A stretch of DNA of 64,000 nucleotides from Cohnella endophytica (GTDB lineage: Bacteria; Bacillota; Bacilli; Paenibacillales; Paenibacillaceae), in contig NZ_RBZM01000004.1 in NCBI RefSeq assembly GCF_003628305.1, forward strand, positions 682,001-746,000. The letters are read 5' to 3'. Of this stretch, positions 36,257 to 46,225 are shown one piece after another; within the stretch, counting starts at the first letter, position 1, and every line of letters starts with the position of its first letter. The notes beneath the pieces were generated by a model. It was not told where the DNA came from and made no database searches. It saw only the letters and a program-made list of their open reading frames with translations. Both the position numbers and the translations under genes were made by a program.

Positions 36257-36296
36257 GAAGAGGGGCTTTCGGCGCAGTCGGCGCCGACCCCTTCTC
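36257..36296 (+). promoter_or_regulatory. GC-rich hairpin in the polC leader
   Basis: TCGGCGC at 36269-36275 is the reverse complement of GCGCCGA at 36281-36287, extended by GGGG at 36262-36265 and CCCC at 36288-36291 across a short bulge. The sequence after it, CTCGCGGAAGCTTTTGTATT, has only a broken T tract. It may attenuate transcription or protect the polC mRNA 5' end; both ideas are inference. Confidence 0.4.
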
Positions 36297-36339
36297 GCGG
36301 AAGCTTTTGTATTTATCGGACTTGGAGAGGAATGTGCAC

Positions 36340-39300
36340 ATGCAGCCGACGGAAGATCAAAGAAAACGGTTCGAGGTCCTGCTGCAGCAGGCGGAATTGC
36401 CGACCGAGTGGCTCGGTCAGCATTTTCGGGACGGGCACATCGAGAAAGTGGAAATCAGCCGTTCCCGCAAGGAATGGACGATCTATATCGGCAAGGAAGC
36501 GTTGCTTCCTAGATCCATATACGTAGGGTTTATCGAACGTGTTAAGGCCAAGCTAGGACATCTGGCAGACATAAGGAAAATTATCCGTTACGGTCAGAAC
36601 GTATCGACGGATCAATTGGTGCAGGAATATTGGCCGGTATTCGTGGAATGGATGCAGCAGGAGGTCGTGTCCGTTAACGGATGGCTCGCCAAAGCCGATC
36701 TTAGCGTCGAAGGCGACGTGATTACGATTACGTTGTTGAACGAGACGAACTTAGGGCTTGCGCGAAAAAAGGAGATCGATACGCAGGCTGCGAAGTTTTT
36801 CGAGGAACGGTTCCAGCGACAATGCCGGATCAAGCTCGCCGTAGGAGAAACGAAGCCGGAAACCTATACGGAGTTCACGCAAAAAATCGAACAGGAAAAC
36901 CGCGAGCAAATCGAGCAACTGATGGCCAGCGCAAGGGAAGAGTCGCAAGTCGAAGAGGGCGAACCTCCTCAGGTGCTGGCGCACGGCTACGAGATTAAGG
37001 AACCGGCCATACCGATTCAAGAAATCCGCGAGGAAGAGAAAAAGGTGACCATACAGGGCGCCGTCTTCGGCTTGGATACGAAAGAACTGCGGACGGGCAG
37101 CACGCTGTTCCAGTTCTCGGTCACCGACTTTACGGATTCTTTGGCGATCAAAGTGTTCGGCAAGAACAAAGAAGATATTAAGATGCTCAGCTTGCTTGCC
37201 AACGGCAAATGGGTGAAGCTGCGGGGCAAAATCGAATACGACCGTTTCCTTAATCCGCCTGAACTCGTCATGTTTCCGAACGACATTCGTGAAATCTTAT
37301 CCCCGCCAGAGCCGAAGGATACGGCCGAAGAGAAGCGGGTCGAATTCCATCTGCATACGACGATGAGCACGATGGACGCGGTCACGCCGGTAGACCTCTA
37401 CGTCAAGACGGCTGCCAAGTGGGGGCATAAAGCGATCGCGGTAACCGATCACGCGAACGTGCAATGTTTCCCGGACGCGGCCAAAGCAGGCAAGAAGCAC
37501 GGCATCAAGATCATGTACGGAGTGGAAGCGAACGTCGTTAACGATGCGGTGCCGATGGTTATTCAGCCGCGGGAGCAAAGCTTGGCCGATGCCGAGTACG
37601 TCGTGTTCGATATCGAGACGACCGGATTATCGGTCACGAACAACAAGATCATCGAGCTGGCGGGTATCAAGATGGTGAACGGCCAGGAAACCGGACGGTT
37701 CGAGACGTTCGTTAACCCGCATGAGCCGATCCCATACAATATCCAGCAACTCACGAACATTAACGACGACATGGTCAAGGATGCGCCGGAGCTCGAGCCG
37801 AAGCTGAAGGAGTTTATCGAATTCGTCGGGGATGCCGTCCTCGTCGCGCATAACGCGAGGTTCGATATCGGCTTCATTCAGCATGCGTGCAAGCAGCACG
37901 GGCTTCCGCCGCTCGCCAATCCCGCGCTCGATACGCTCGAACTGGCGCGATTCCTGCATCCGACGATGAAAAACCACCGCTTGAATACGTTGGCGAACTT
38001 GTACAAAGTGTCGCTCGATAATCATCACCGGGCGATCGACGATACAATCGCGCTCGGCGGTATACTCAACGGTTTACTTAAAGAAGCACTCTCGCGGGGC
38101 GTGACGGAGCTTCACCTGTTGAATGAAGTTAACGAGACCAGTTGGAAAACGACCCGCCCGTTCCATTGCGGCATCTATGCGCTGAACGCGGTCGGCAAGA
38201 AAAACCTGTTTAAGCTCATTTCGCTTTCCCATACGGATTATATCAACCGCGTCGCTTGCATCCCGAAGAGCAAGTTGGTCGAGCTCCGGGAGGGGCTGCT
38301 CGTTATTTCTGGATGCGAGAAGGGCGAGCTGTTCGAAACCGTGCTTAACAAATCGCAGGAAGAAGCGGAAGAAGTCGCGGAATTCTATGACGTGCTGGAG
38401 ATTCAACCGCTCGATTTCTATATGCATCTGCTCGATAAAGGACTCGTATCCAGCCGAGCGGATCTCGAAGAGGCGTTGCGTAGGATCGTTCGAATCGGCG
38501 AGAAATTGACGAAGCCCGTCATCGCTACCGGCAACGTGCATTACTTGCTTCCGCGCGAGAAAATTTTCCGCGACATTACGATTCACGGCATCACGGGCTT
38601 CAGTCCGCTCAAGGATCAGCGTAAGCCGGACGCCCACTTCCGCACGACTGCCGAGATGCTGGAGGCGTTCCAATTTCTCGGCGCGGACAAAGCGCGCGAG
38701 GTCGTCATCCAGAATACGTCGGAGCTCGCCGACCGATTCGAGGAAATCAAGCTGTTCCCGGACGAGCTGTACACTCCGATTATCGAAGGCGCCGACGAAG
38801 AGATCCGTAAAACTTGTTACGACACGGCTCGCGGCTTCTATGGCGAAGAGCTTCCCGAAGTCGTAACGGCCAGGCTAGAAAAAGAGCTTATACCGATCAT
38901 TAAATACGGCTTCTCCGCCAACTACCTAATATCCGAGCGGCTCGTGAAGAAGTCGAACAGCGACGGCTACCTCGTCGGTTCCCGGGGTTCCGTTGGTTCC
39001 TCGGTCGTCGCGACGTTCCTCGGAATATCCGAGGTTAATCCCTTGCCGGCGCATTATCTGTGCAAGAACGCGGAGTGCAAGCATAGCGAGTGGTTCCTCG
39101 ACGGCAGCGTGCCGAGCGGATTCGATCTGCCGGACAAGACGTGCCCGAACTGCGGAACGATCATGCGCGGGGAAGGACAGGATATACCGTTCGAGACGTT
39201 CCTCGGCTTCAAAGGCGATAAGGTTCCCGATATCGACTTGAACTTCTCGGGCGAATACCAACCGCAGGCGCACAACTATACGAAGGTTCTTTTCAGCGAG

Positions 39301-40650
39301 AAAAGCGTCTTCCGCGCCGGCACCATCGGTACGGTTGCGGAAAAAACTGCGTTCGGTTTCACGAAGAAGTACGAGGAAGAACACGGCAAATCTTGGCGCG
39401 GCGCGGAATTGAATCGGCTCGCTTCCGGTTGCACGGGCGTCAAGCGCAGTACCGGCCAGCATCCCGGAGGTATCGTCGTCGTTCCGGATTACATGGAAGT
39501 GGAAGATATTACGCCGGTGCAATTCCCGGCGGACGATAAAAACTCGGAGTGGAAAACGACCCATTTTGATTATCACGCTTTCGACGCGAACTTGCTCAAG
39601 CTCGATATTCTCGGGCATGACGACCCGACGATGATGCGGATGCTGCAAGACTTGACGGGCGTAGATCCGACGACGATCCCGATGAACGACCCGAAGGTCA
39701 TGAGCCTGTTCAACTCGGTGGAGGCTCTGGGCGTCTCCCCGCAGCAGATTCGTTCCCCCGTCGCCACCTTCGGCGTTCCGGAGATGGGGACGCGGTTCGT
39801 TCGGCAGATGCTCGAGGAGACGAAACCGGCATCCTTCGCCGACTTGCTCCAAATCTCCGGACTGTCGCACGGTACGGGCGTATGGCTCGGCAACGCGCAA
39901 GAGCTCATCAAGAACAACACGTGTACGATCAAGACGGTAATCGGTTGCCGTGACGATATTATGTTGTTTCTTATTTATAAGGCGGGTATGGACGCATCGC
40001 TCGCGTTCAAGATCACGGAAAGCGTACGGAAAGGGAAGGGGCTTACGCCCGAGTGGATCGACGAGATGAAACGGTGCAAGGTACCGCAATGGTACATCGA
40101 TTCTTGCCTTCGCATCGAGTATATGTTCCCGAAAGCCCATGCCGCCGCATACGTTATATCCGCGGTTCGGACCGCGTTTTTCAAGTTGTATTATCCGATC
40201 CATTATTACGCGACTTACTTTACCGTTCGCGCCGGCGACTTCGACGTGGAGCTGTTCTGCCAAGGCTACGACGCCATTCTTAAGATGCTGCTCGAAATCG
40301 AGGAGAAAGGCTTCCAAGCGACGACCAAGGAGAAGAACATGATCTCGATTCTCGAGATGGGTCTCGAGATGACCGCGCGCGGCTTCAAGTTCAAATCCAT
40401 CGAACTGTACCGTTCGGAAGCGACGAAGTTTATCGTGGACGGAGACAGCCTGATTCCGCCTTTCGGGGCGATCGCCGGCGTCGGGGAGAACGCGGCGCGC
40501 AACATTGCCGCTTCCAAAGAAGAAGGGGATTTCCTGTCCGTCGAAGATTTCCAACAGCGTTCCAAGGCGAGTAAGACGATCGTCGAGGTACTGTCGGGAC
40601 TAGGGGCATTCCGCGGGCTTCCCGAATCGAATCAGCTCATGCTATTCTAG
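36340..40650 (+). CDS. polC: DNA polymerase III PolC
   Basis: PolC is the replicative DNA polymerase of low-GC Firmicutes with built-in proofreading. The order is an N-terminal domain, an OB-fold (about residues 225-320), the first part of the PHP domain with FHLHTTMSTMDAVTP, the 3'-5' exonuclease with VVFDIETTGLSVTNN, VAHNARFDIGF and HRAIDD, the rest of PHP, then the polymerase domain with a zinc-binding insert (CKNAECKHSEWF to CPNCG) and catalytic acidic residues in PDIDLNFSGEYQ. The ATG at 36340 follows GGAGAGG and gives 1436 residues, matching the 1437 of Bacillus subtilis; the longer frame from 36202 is rejected. Confidence 0.98.
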   Translation: MQPTEDQRKRFEVLLQQAELPTEWLGQHFRDGHIEKVEISRSRKEWTIYIGKEALLPRSIYVGFIERVKAKLGHLADIRKIIRYGQNVSTDQLVQEYWPVFVEWMQQEVVSVNGWLAKADLSVEGDVITITLLNETNLGLARKKEIDTQAAKFFEERFQRQCRIKLAVGETKPETYTEFTQKIEQENREQIEQLMASAREESQVEEGEPPQVLAHGYEIKEPAIPIQEIREEEKKVTIQGAVFGLDTKELRTGSTLFQFSVTDFTDSLAIKVFGKNKEDIKMLSLLANGKWVKLRGKIEYDRFLNPPELVMFPNDIREILSPPEPKDTAEEKRVEFHLHTTMSTMDAVTPVDLYVKTAAKWGHKAIAVTDHANVQCFPDAAKAGKKHGIKIMYGVEANVVNDAVPMVIQPREQSLADAEYVVFDIETTGLSVTNNKIIELAGIKMVNGQETGRFETFVNPHEPIPYNIQQLTNINDDMVKDAPELEPKLKEFIEFVGDAVLVAHNARFDIGFIQHACKQHGLPPLANPALDTLELARFLHPTMKNHRLNTLANLYKVSLDNHHRAIDDTIALGGILNGLLKEALSRGVTELHLLNEVNETSWKTTRPFHCGIYALNAVGKKNLFKLISLSHTDYINRVACIPKSKLVELREGLLVISGCEKGELFETVLNKSQEEAEEVAEFYDVLEIQPLDFYMHLLDKGLVSSRADLEEALRRIVRIGEKLTKPVIATGNVHYLLPREKIFRDITIHGITGFSPLKDQRKPDAHFRTTAEMLEAFQFLGADKAREVVIQNTSELADRFEEIKLFPDELYTPIIEGADEEIRKTCYDTARGFYGEELPEVVTARLEKELIPIIKYGFSANYLISERLVKKSNSDGYLVGSRGSVGSSVVATFLGISEVNPLPAHYLCKNAECKHSEWFLDGSVPSGFDLPDKTCPNCGTIMRGEGQDIPFETFLGFKGDKVPDIDLNFSGEYQPQAHNYTKVLFSEKSVFRAGTIGTVAEKTAFGFTKKYEEEHGKSWRGAELNRLASGCTGVKRSTGQHPGGIVVVPDYMEVEDITPVQFPADDKNSEWKTTHFDYHAFDANLLKLDILGHDDPTMMRMLQDLTGVDPTTIPMNDPKVMSLFNSVEALGVSPQQIRSPVATFGVPEMGTRFVRQMLEETKPASFADLLQISGLSHGTGVWLGNAQELIKNNTCTIKTVIGCRDDIMLFLIYKAGMDASLAFKITESVRKGKGLTPEWIDEMKRCKVPQWYIDSCLRIEYMFPKAHAAAYVISAVRTAFFKLYYPIHYYATYFTVRAGDFDVELFCQGYDAILKMLLEIEEKGFQATTKEKNMISILEMGLEMTARGFKFKSIELYRSEATKFIVDGDSLIPPFGAIAGVGENAARNIAASKEEGDFLSVEDFQQRSKASKTIVEVLSGLGAFRGLPESNQLMLF

Positions 40651-40681
40651 GCATTCGGGCGCTAAGAGAGGAAAGTTGTGG

Positions 40682-40711
40682 TTGCCAGCCGCTTTCAGGT
40701 TATGTTATATT
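40682..40711 (+). promoter_or_regulatory. Sigma-A promoter of the rimP-nusA-infB operon
   Basis: TTGCCA at 40682-40687 and TATATT at 40706-40711 are 18 bases apart. The promoter lies in the 193-base spacer between polC and rimP and leads into the hairpin at 40747-40768. No clear terminator for polC is seen upstream of it. Confidence 0.6.
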
Positions 40712-40746
40712 AATTTTGGTAATCATGTGGATATCACTGTCTGCAG

Positions 40747-40777
40747 AAGAGTGGGGAAACCCACTCTTTCCGTTTTG
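40747..40777 (+). terminator. Attenuator-like hairpin in the rimP-nusA leader
   Basis: AAGAGTGGG at 40747-40755 and CCCACTCTT at 40760-40768 form a perfect 9-bp stem with a GAAA tetraloop. The T tract after it is interrupted (TTCCGTTTTG). It lies about 30 bases after the predicted transcription start. An interrupted T tract fits a NusA-dependent terminator, and nusA autoregulation by such a leader terminator has been reported for Bacillus subtilis; transfer of that to this site is inference. Confidence 0.65.
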
Positions 40778-40843
40778 TCTGCGGCTATTTTGCGTTACGA
40801 CGAGCGGAGGCAATCCATTTGAAGGATCGGGAGGTCAACCCAT

Positions 40844-41305
40844 TTGAATTCAACGCAAATCAAGTCCATCGTGGAGAACTTCGCGACTTCCTTTATGGAA
40901 GAGAACGGGTTCGAACTGGTGGACGTGGAATACGTGAAGGAAGGCAGCAACTGGTTTTTGCGAGTTTACGTGGACAAAGAAGGCGGCATCGATATCGACG
41001 ATTGCGGCATCGTGTCCGAGTTCATAAGCACGAAACTGGATGAGCTGGACCCGATAGAAGAAGCGTATTTCTTGGAAGTGAGCTCGCCGGGCGCCGAAAG
41101 ACCGCTCAAGAAGGCGGAAGACGTTACGAAAGCGGTAGGTAAACACGTTTTCTTGACGACGTACGAGAAGCTCGACGGAGCCAAAGAGTTTGAAGGAAGG
41201 CTGGAGAGCTTCGACGGCACGACGTTAACCGTGTCGATCGGACGCCGCAAACATGCCATCCCTTACGATAAAGTGGCCTCCGCAAGATTGGCCATCGTTT
41301 TCTAA
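40844..41305 (+). CDS. rimP: Ribosome maturation factor RimP
   Basis: RimP (YlxS) is needed for 30S subunit maturation. The 153-residue product has the signature [20 protein letters not shown] and a C-terminal Sm-like beta domain with [19 protein letters not shown]. The TTG at 40844 is supported by GGGAGG 9 bases upstream and by the lack of an ATG nearby. It heads the nusA operon, as in most bacteria. The spacer to nusA is 73 bases. Confidence 0.95.
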   Translation: MNSTQIKSIVENFATSFMEENGFELVDVEYVKEGSNWFLRVYVDKEGGIDIDDCGIVSEFISTKLDELDPIEEAYFLEVSSPGAERPLKKAEDVTKAVGKHVFLTTYEKLDGAKEFEGRLESFDGTTLTVSIGRRKHAIPYDKVASARLAIVF

Positions 41306-41378
41306 ACCCTATAGTGAAAGCGAATCGCAACGCTTGCGTTAGCGATTAATCGCGCAATCAAGGAGGAATCGGTTAGAC

Positions 41379-42476
41379 ATGAGCATGGAGTTTATCGAAG
41401 CGCTGTCCGAAATCGAGCGCGAGAAGGGCATTAGCAAGGACGTCCTGATCGAGGCTATCGAAGCGGCACTTATCTCCAGCTACAAGCGTAATTTTAATAC
41501 GGCTCAGAACGTTCGCGTAGACATTAATCGGACAACGGGGCAAATTAAAGTATACGCTCGTAAGACGATCGTGGAAGAAGTGCTGGATCCGCGCATGGAC
41601 ATTTCCCTGGAAGCATCCAGGGCGATCAATCCGCATTACCAATTGGACGATATCGCCGAGATCGAAGTTACGCCTCGCGATTTCGGACGCATTGCCGCCC
41701 AAACGGCTAAGCAAGTCGTTACGCAACGCATTCGCGAAGCGGAACGCGGACTCATCTACCACGCATTCGTGGATAAGGAGCAGGATATCGTAACGGGTAT
41801 CGTGCAACGGATGGATTTGCGCAATCTGTACGTCGATCTCGGCAAAGTGGAAGCGGCGTTGCCGTTAACCGAATTGATGCCTACCGACAAGTTTAAGCAA
41901 GGGGACCGCGTTAAATCGTTCATTACGAAAGTAGAGAACACGAGCAAAGGCCCGCAAATCATTTTATCCCGCACTCATCCGGGGCTGCTCAAACGGTTGT
42001 TCGAGCTTGAAGTTCCGGAAATCTTCGACGGTACGGTCGAAATTCGTTCGGTTGCCCGCGAAGCCGGGTTCCGTTCCAAAATCGCCGTCTACTCGCGTAA
42101 CGAAGAAGTGGATCCGGTCGGTTCCTGCGTAGGACAACGTGGAATTCGGGTGCAATCCATCGTCACCGAGTTAAAAGGCGAGAAAATCGACATCGTGAGA
42201 TGGTCGGAGTCGATCGACGAGTACGTGGCGAACGCGCTCAGCCCGTCCAAAGTACTTGAAGTGATCGTGTTCGAAGCCGAGAAGATGGCGCGAGTGATCG
42301 TGCCTGACTATCAGCTTTCCCTCGCGATCGGAATTAAAGGACAGAATGCCCGTTTGGCTGCGAAGCTGACCGGTTGGAAAATCGATATCAAGAGCGAGAC
42401 GCAGGCCGAACAAGAGTATGGACGTCCGAAATCGACCGGCGCGACTATGCATCAGGACAGCGTATCGATCGACTGA
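41379..42476 (+). CDS. nusA: Transcription termination/antitermination factor NusA
   Basis: NusA binds RNA polymerase and modulates pausing and termination. The 365-residue product has the N-terminal polymerase-binding domain (about 1-125), an S1 domain (about 135-200), and two KH domains with [20 protein letters not shown] and [20 protein letters not shown]. The length is that of Firmicute NusA without the acidic C-terminal repeats of Proteobacteria. AAGGAGGAATCGG precedes the ATG. ylxR (rnpM) follows after 11 bases. Confidence 0.98.
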   Translation: MSMEFIEALSEIEREKGISKDVLIEAIEAALISSYKRNFNTAQNVRVDINRTTGQIKVYARKTIVEEVLDPRMDISLEASRAINPHYQLDDIAEIEVTPRDFGRIAAQTAKQVVTQRIREAERGLIYHAFVDKEQDIVTGIVQRMDLRNLYVDLGKVEAALPLTELMPTDKFKQGDRVKSFITKVENTSKGPQIILSRTHPGLLKRLFELEVPEIFDGTVEIRSVAREAGFRSKIAVYSRNEEVDPVGSCVGQRGIRVQSIVTELKGEKIDIVRWSESIDEYVANALSPSKVLEVIVFEAEKMARVIVPDYQLSLAIGIKGQNARLAAKLTGWKIDIKSETQAEQEYGRPKSTGATMHQDSVSID

Positions 42477-42487
42477 GGAGGATCGCC

Positions 42488-42808
42488 ATGAGACCGAGAA
42501 AAATTCCGCAGCGTAAATGCGTCGCCTGTCAGCAGATGATGCCCAAGAAGGAATTGATTCGGATCGTGCGTTCTCCGCTGGGGGAAATCTCAATCGACCT
42601 TACCGGCAAGAAGCCCGGCCGGGGCGCCTATCTGTGCGGCAAAGTCGCTTGCTTCAAACTGGCGAAAAAGTCGAAGGCGTTCGAGCGGGCTTTGAAGACG
42701 CCAGTTAGCGCGGATATATACGATCGTCTGGAATCGGACTTCATCCAGGTCGAAGACGAGTTCCAGGCAAGCAAGGAGCTAGTGGACGACGATGACGACG
42801 GGGAATAA
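42488..42808 (+). CDS. rnpM: RnpM (YlxR), RNase P modulator
   Basis: The 106-residue product has the YlxR signature RKCVACQQMMPKKELIRIVR and KPGRGAYLCGKVACFKLAKK. YlxR-family proteins bind RNA; the Bacillus subtilis member has been reported to bind and inhibit RNase P RNA, hence RnpM. The Asp/Glu-rich tail is characteristic. The ATG at 42488 follows GAGGAGGATCGCC; the frame stays open upstream into nusA, but that is not a gene start. It overlaps ylxQ by 17 bases. Confidence 0.94.
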   Translation: MRPRKIPQRKCVACQQMMPKKELIRIVRSPLGEISIDLTGKKPGRGAYLCGKVACFKLAKKSKAFERALKTPVSADIYDRLESDFIQVEDEFQASKELVDDDDDGE

Positions 42809-43124
42809 GGTTTTGTCCCGATTGGGGCTCGCGACGAGGGCAGGCAAGCTGATCAGCGGAGAAGAAGTCGTGCTCAAAGCGGTTCGATCGGGCGAAGCTA
42901 AGCTCGTCTTGCTCGCCGGCGATGCCTCGGATAATACGACGAAAAAGATCAAAGATAAATGCAATAGCTATGGAGTGCCGTTATTAATCGGTTTTACCCG
43001 TTTCGAGCTGGGATCTGCCGTAGGCAAACCAGAACGCGTGCTTTTCGCGGTAACGGATCGGGGTTTCGCCGACATGTTAGCCGTCGGTTGGGTTCATCAT
43101 TCGGAGGTGGAGAATATTGAGTAA
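42792..43124 (+). CDS. ylxQ: YlxQ, L7Ae/L30e-family RNA-binding protein
   Basis: The 110-residue product has the L7Ae/L30e fold signatures [20 protein letters not shown] and [18 protein letters not shown]. It belongs to the YlxQ (RplGA) proteins encoded between ylxR and infB, which bind kink-turn RNA. The role in ribosome biogenesis is likely but not fixed. The ATG at 42792 lies 17 bases inside ylxR. The stop codon is 8 bases into the infB start region, so translation is coupled. Confidence 0.92.
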   Translation: MTTGNKVLSRLGLATRAGKLISGEEVVLKAVRSGEAKLVLLAGDASDNTTKKIKDKCNSYGVPLLIGFTRFELGSAVGKPERVLFAVTDRGFADMLAVGWVHHSEVENIE

Positions 43125-46100
43125 GCAAGATAATACGGATAACAAAGATAAACTCAGGGTTTACGAATATGCGAAGCAGCTCAACATGAGCAGCAAAGAA
43201 ATCATTACGATATTGAAAAGACAAAACATGCCGGTCAATAACCATATGAGCGTTATGGAAGACGGCATGACCGGAGCGGTAGAGAAGTTCTTCCGCGACG
43301 TGAAAGCGAACGCGGCGGCCAAGATGGCGCAAGCTTCCAAGCCTGCGAATACGAACGCTGCGCCTGCGGGTGATCGTCGTCCGCAATCGGGCAACGTTTC
43401 TTCCAACGCGCCTAGTCAGAGCGCTCCGGCACAACAATCCCGTCCTGCTGCTCCCGCGCAAGCGGCACCGGCTTCGGCACCTGCTCCAACGCCTGCGGCT
43501 CCGGCAGCTTCGGCTCCGACAACGTCCGCGGCTTCGACGCCTGCCGTGAATTCGACGCCCGCACCGACCCAATCGTCGGCGCCAGCTGCTTCGTCTTCGC
43601 AAGGCCAAGGAAGCCAAGGCGGCGGATACAACCGTCCGCAAGGCCAAGGCGGATACAATCGCGAAGGCGGCAACCGTCCGCAAGGCCAAGGCGGCGGATA
43701 CAACCGTCCGCAAGGTCAAGGCGGTCAAGGCGGTGGATATAACCGTCCGCAAGGCCAAGGCGGTCAGGGCGGCGGATACAACCGTCCGCAAGGCCAAGGC
43801 GGTCAGGGCGGCGGATATAGCCGTCCGCAAGGTCAAGGCGGTCAGGGCGGTCAAGGCGGCGGATATAGTCGTCCGCAAGGCCAAGGCGGTCAGGGTGGCG
43901 GATATAACCGTCCGCAAGGCCAAGGCGGTCAGGGCGGTCAAGGCGGCGGATATAGCCGTCCGCAAGGTCAAGGCGGCCAAGGCGGCGGGTACAACCGTCC
44001 GCAAGGTCAAGGCGGTCAAGGTGGCGGCGGATATAACCGTCCGCAAGGCCAAGGCGGTCAAGGCGGCGGATATGCCGGCAGCCGTCCTCAAGGCGGAGGC
44101 TTCGGCGGCGGCGCTAGCAGCGCGTCGACAAGCCGTCCAGGCCAAGGCGTTGGCGCGGGACGCAGTCCAGCGCCGGCAGCAGCAGGCGCGCGCGGAGGTC
44201 GTCCGGGCGATAGCGGTCGTCCGGGCGGACGCGCGGATGCTCCTAAAGGACGCGAAGGCGAGTTCAATCGCGCTGGCGGTCCGGGTGCTGCAGGCAAACG
44301 TAAAGACAACAACAGCCGTTTCGACGACGGCAGAGGCAACTTTAGAGGACCGAGAGGCAAAGGCGGCAAAAACGCGCGCAAAGGTTCTCAACCGCCTCGC
44401 GAGAAAATCGACAATACGCCGAAAAAAGTTATCGTTCGCGGTAACATGACGGTCGGCGAACTGGCGAAATTGCTCCACAAAGATGCTTCCGAAGTGATCA
44501 AGAAATTGCTCATGATGGGCGTTATGGCAACGATCAACCAAGATCTTGACCTGGATACCGTTCTTCTCGTCGTAGGCGAGTACGGCGTCGAAGTCGAAGT
44601 GAAAATCGTTGTCGAGGATACTCAGTTCGAGACGATCGAAGAGAACGATAACCCGGATGAACTGATTTCCCGTCCGCCGGTCGTTACAATCATGGGTCAC
44701 GTCGACCACGGTAAAACGACGCTCCTCGATGCGATCCGCGAGACGAAAGTCGCAAGCGGCGAAGCAGGGGGCATCACGCAGCATATCGGCGCGTACCAAG
44801 TCGAAATCAACAATAAGAAAATCACATTCCTCGATACTCCCGGTCACGAAGCATTTACGACCATGCGTGCCCGCGGAGCTCAAGTTACGGATATTACGAT
44901 TCTCGTTGTCGCGGCGGATGACGGCGTTATGCCGCAAACCGTCGAAGCGATCGCGCATGCGAAAGCCGCGAACGTGCCGATTATCGTCGCAGTGAACAAA
45001 ATCGACAAGCCGGGCGCGAATCCGGATAAAGTAAAACAAGAATTGACCGAGTATGGTCTTGTTCAAGAAGAGTGGGGCGGAGATACGATTTTCGTCGAAG
45101 TATCCGCAAAACAACGCTTGAACTTGGACGGCTTGCTCGAGATGATTCTTCTCGTGGCCGAAGTGAACGACTACAAAGCGAACCCGGACAAACGGGCGCG
45201 CGGTACGGTCATGGAAGCCGAGCTCGACAAAGGAAAAGGACCTGTTGCGCGTATTCTCGTGCAGAACGGTACGCTTAAAGTGGGCGACGCCTTCGTGGCG
45301 GGCGACTGCTTCGGACGGATCCGCGCGATGACGAACGACCGCGGACGCAGAATCAAAGAAGCGGGACCATCGACGCCGGTCGAGATTACGGGTTTGACGG
45401 AAGTGCCGCAAGCGGGCGATCCGTTCATGGTGTTCGAAGACGAGCGCAAAGCGCGCGAAATCGCCGACAAGCGTTCGATCAAAACTCGTCAATCGCAGAT
45501 TAAAGCGAACCAAACGGTTACCCTCGAAGATCTGTTCAGCAAAATCAAAGAAGGCGACATCAAGGAGCTTAACGTCATCCTCAAAGCGGACGTTCAAGGC
45601 TCGCTCGAAGCGCTTAAAGGCTCGCTCGAGAAAATCGAAATCGAAGGCGTTCGCGTTCGCACGATTTACAGCGGCGTAGGCGCGATCACGGAATCCGATA
45701 TCGTGCTCGCTTCCGCTTCGTCCGCTATCGTAGTCGGCTTCAACGTTCGTCCTGAGCCGCGCGCTCAAATGACGGCCGAGCAAGAAAAAGTGGACGTTCG
45801 CTTGCATTCGATTATTTACAAAGTCATCGAAGAAATCGAATACGCGATGAAAGGTATGCTCGATCCGGTCTACAAGGAGCGCATTACCGGTCACGCGGAA
45901 GTTCGCGAGACGTTCAAAGTCACGAAGGTCGGCACGATCGCCGGCTGTATGATCACGGACGGCAAAATCGCCCGCAACTCGGAAGCGCGCCTCACTCGCG
46001 GCGGAATCGTTATTTACACGGGTAAAATCGATTCCCTCAAACGTTTCAAGGATGACGCGAAGGAAGTTTCGGAAGGCTATGAGTGCGGGATTACTCTCGA

Positions 46101-46167
46101 TAAGTTCAACGATCTTCAACAAGGCGACGTTATCGAAGCGTTCGTTATGGAGTCGGTTGAACGTTAA
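43117..46167 (+). CDS. infB: Translation initiation factor IF-2 with Gly/Gln-rich insert
   Basis: IF2 brings initiator tRNA to the 30S subunit and promotes subunit joining. The product has 1016 residues against about 716 in Bacillus subtilis. An IF2_N domain at 13-60 ([20 protein letters not shown]) is followed by an Ala/Pro-rich stretch, about 150 residues of YNRPQGQGG-type repeats (43618-44073) and an Arg/Gly-rich region. A second IF2_N domain starts near residue 435. The GTPase motif GHVDHGKT is at 527-534, and the remaining domains run to the end. The TTG at 43117 follows GGAGGTGG. Extra length is confined to the linker. Confidence 0.98.
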   Translation: MSKQDNTDNKDKLRVYEYAKQLNMSSKEIITILKRQNMPVNNHMSVMEDGMTGAVEKFFRDVKANAAAKMAQASKPANTNAAPAGDRRPQSGNVSSNAPSQSAPAQQSRPAAPAQAAPASAPAPTPAAPAASAPTTSAASTPAVNSTPAPTQSSAPAASSSQGQGSQGGGYNRPQGQGGYNREGGNRPQGQGGGYNRPQGQGGQGGGYNRPQGQGGQGGGYNRPQGQGGQGGGYSRPQGQGGQGGQGGGYSRPQGQGGQGGGYNRPQGQGGQGGQGGGYSRPQGQGGQGGGYNRPQGQGGQGGGGYNRPQGQGGQGGGYAGSRPQGGGFGGGASSASTSRPGQGVGAGRSPAPAAAGARGGRPGDSGRPGGRADAPKGREGEFNRAGGPGAAGKRKDNNSRFDDGRGNFRGPRGKGGKNARKGSQPPREKIDNTPKKVIVRGNMTVGELAKLLHKDASEVIKKLLMMGVMATINQDLDLDTVLLVVGEYGVEVEVKIVVEDTQFETIEENDNPDELISRPPVVTIMGHVDHGKTTLLDAIRETKVASGEAGGITQHIGAYQVEINNKKITFLDTPGHEAFTTMRARGAQVTDITILVVAADDGVMPQTVEAIAHAKAANVPIIVAVNKIDKPGANPDKVKQELTEYGLVQEEWGGDTIFVEVSAKQRLNLDGLLEMILLVAEVNDYKANPDKRARGTVMEAELDKGKGPVARILVQNGTLKVGDAFVAGDCFGRIRAMTNDRGRRIKEAGPSTPVEITGLTEVPQAGDPFMVFEDERKAREIADKRSIKTRQSQIKANQTVTLEDLFSKIKEGDIKELNVILKADVQGSLEALKGSLEKIEIEGVRVRTIYSGVGAITESDIVLASASSAIVVGFNVRPEPRAQMTAEQEKVDVRLHSIIYKVIEEIEYAMKGMLDPVYKERITGHAEVRETFKVTKVGTIAGCMITDGKIARNSEARLTRGGIVIYTGKIDSLKRFKDDAKEVSEGYECGITLDKFNDLQQGDVIEAFVMESVER
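43618..44073 (+). repeat. In-frame tandem repeat in infB coding YNRPQGQGG units
   Basis: Eleven RPQGQGG blocks, most preceded by GGY and N or S and followed by QGG, are encoded in tandem with a basic period of about 39 bases; some units carry an extra QGG (9 bases). All length differences are multiples of three. DNA of neighbouring units is nearly identical (for example CGTCCGCAAGGCCAAGGCGG), so expansion by slippage or recombination is likely. Confidence 0.9.
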
Positions 46168-46225
46168 TCGTCGCGAAGCCGCATTAGCAAGGCAAGCCAA
46201 GCAAGCATATTAAGGTGGGATCAGC

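Noticed and set aside
38926-40554. A 542-codon minus-strand open frame opposite polC
   Set aside because: It is a shadow of the polC codon bias; the + strand encodes clear polymerase motifs.
42994-46200. A 1068-codon open frame on the minus strand opposite infB
   Set aside because: It mirrors the infB frame, is low in complexity because of the repeats and codon bias, has no ribosome binding site or known domain, and infB on the + strand is certain.
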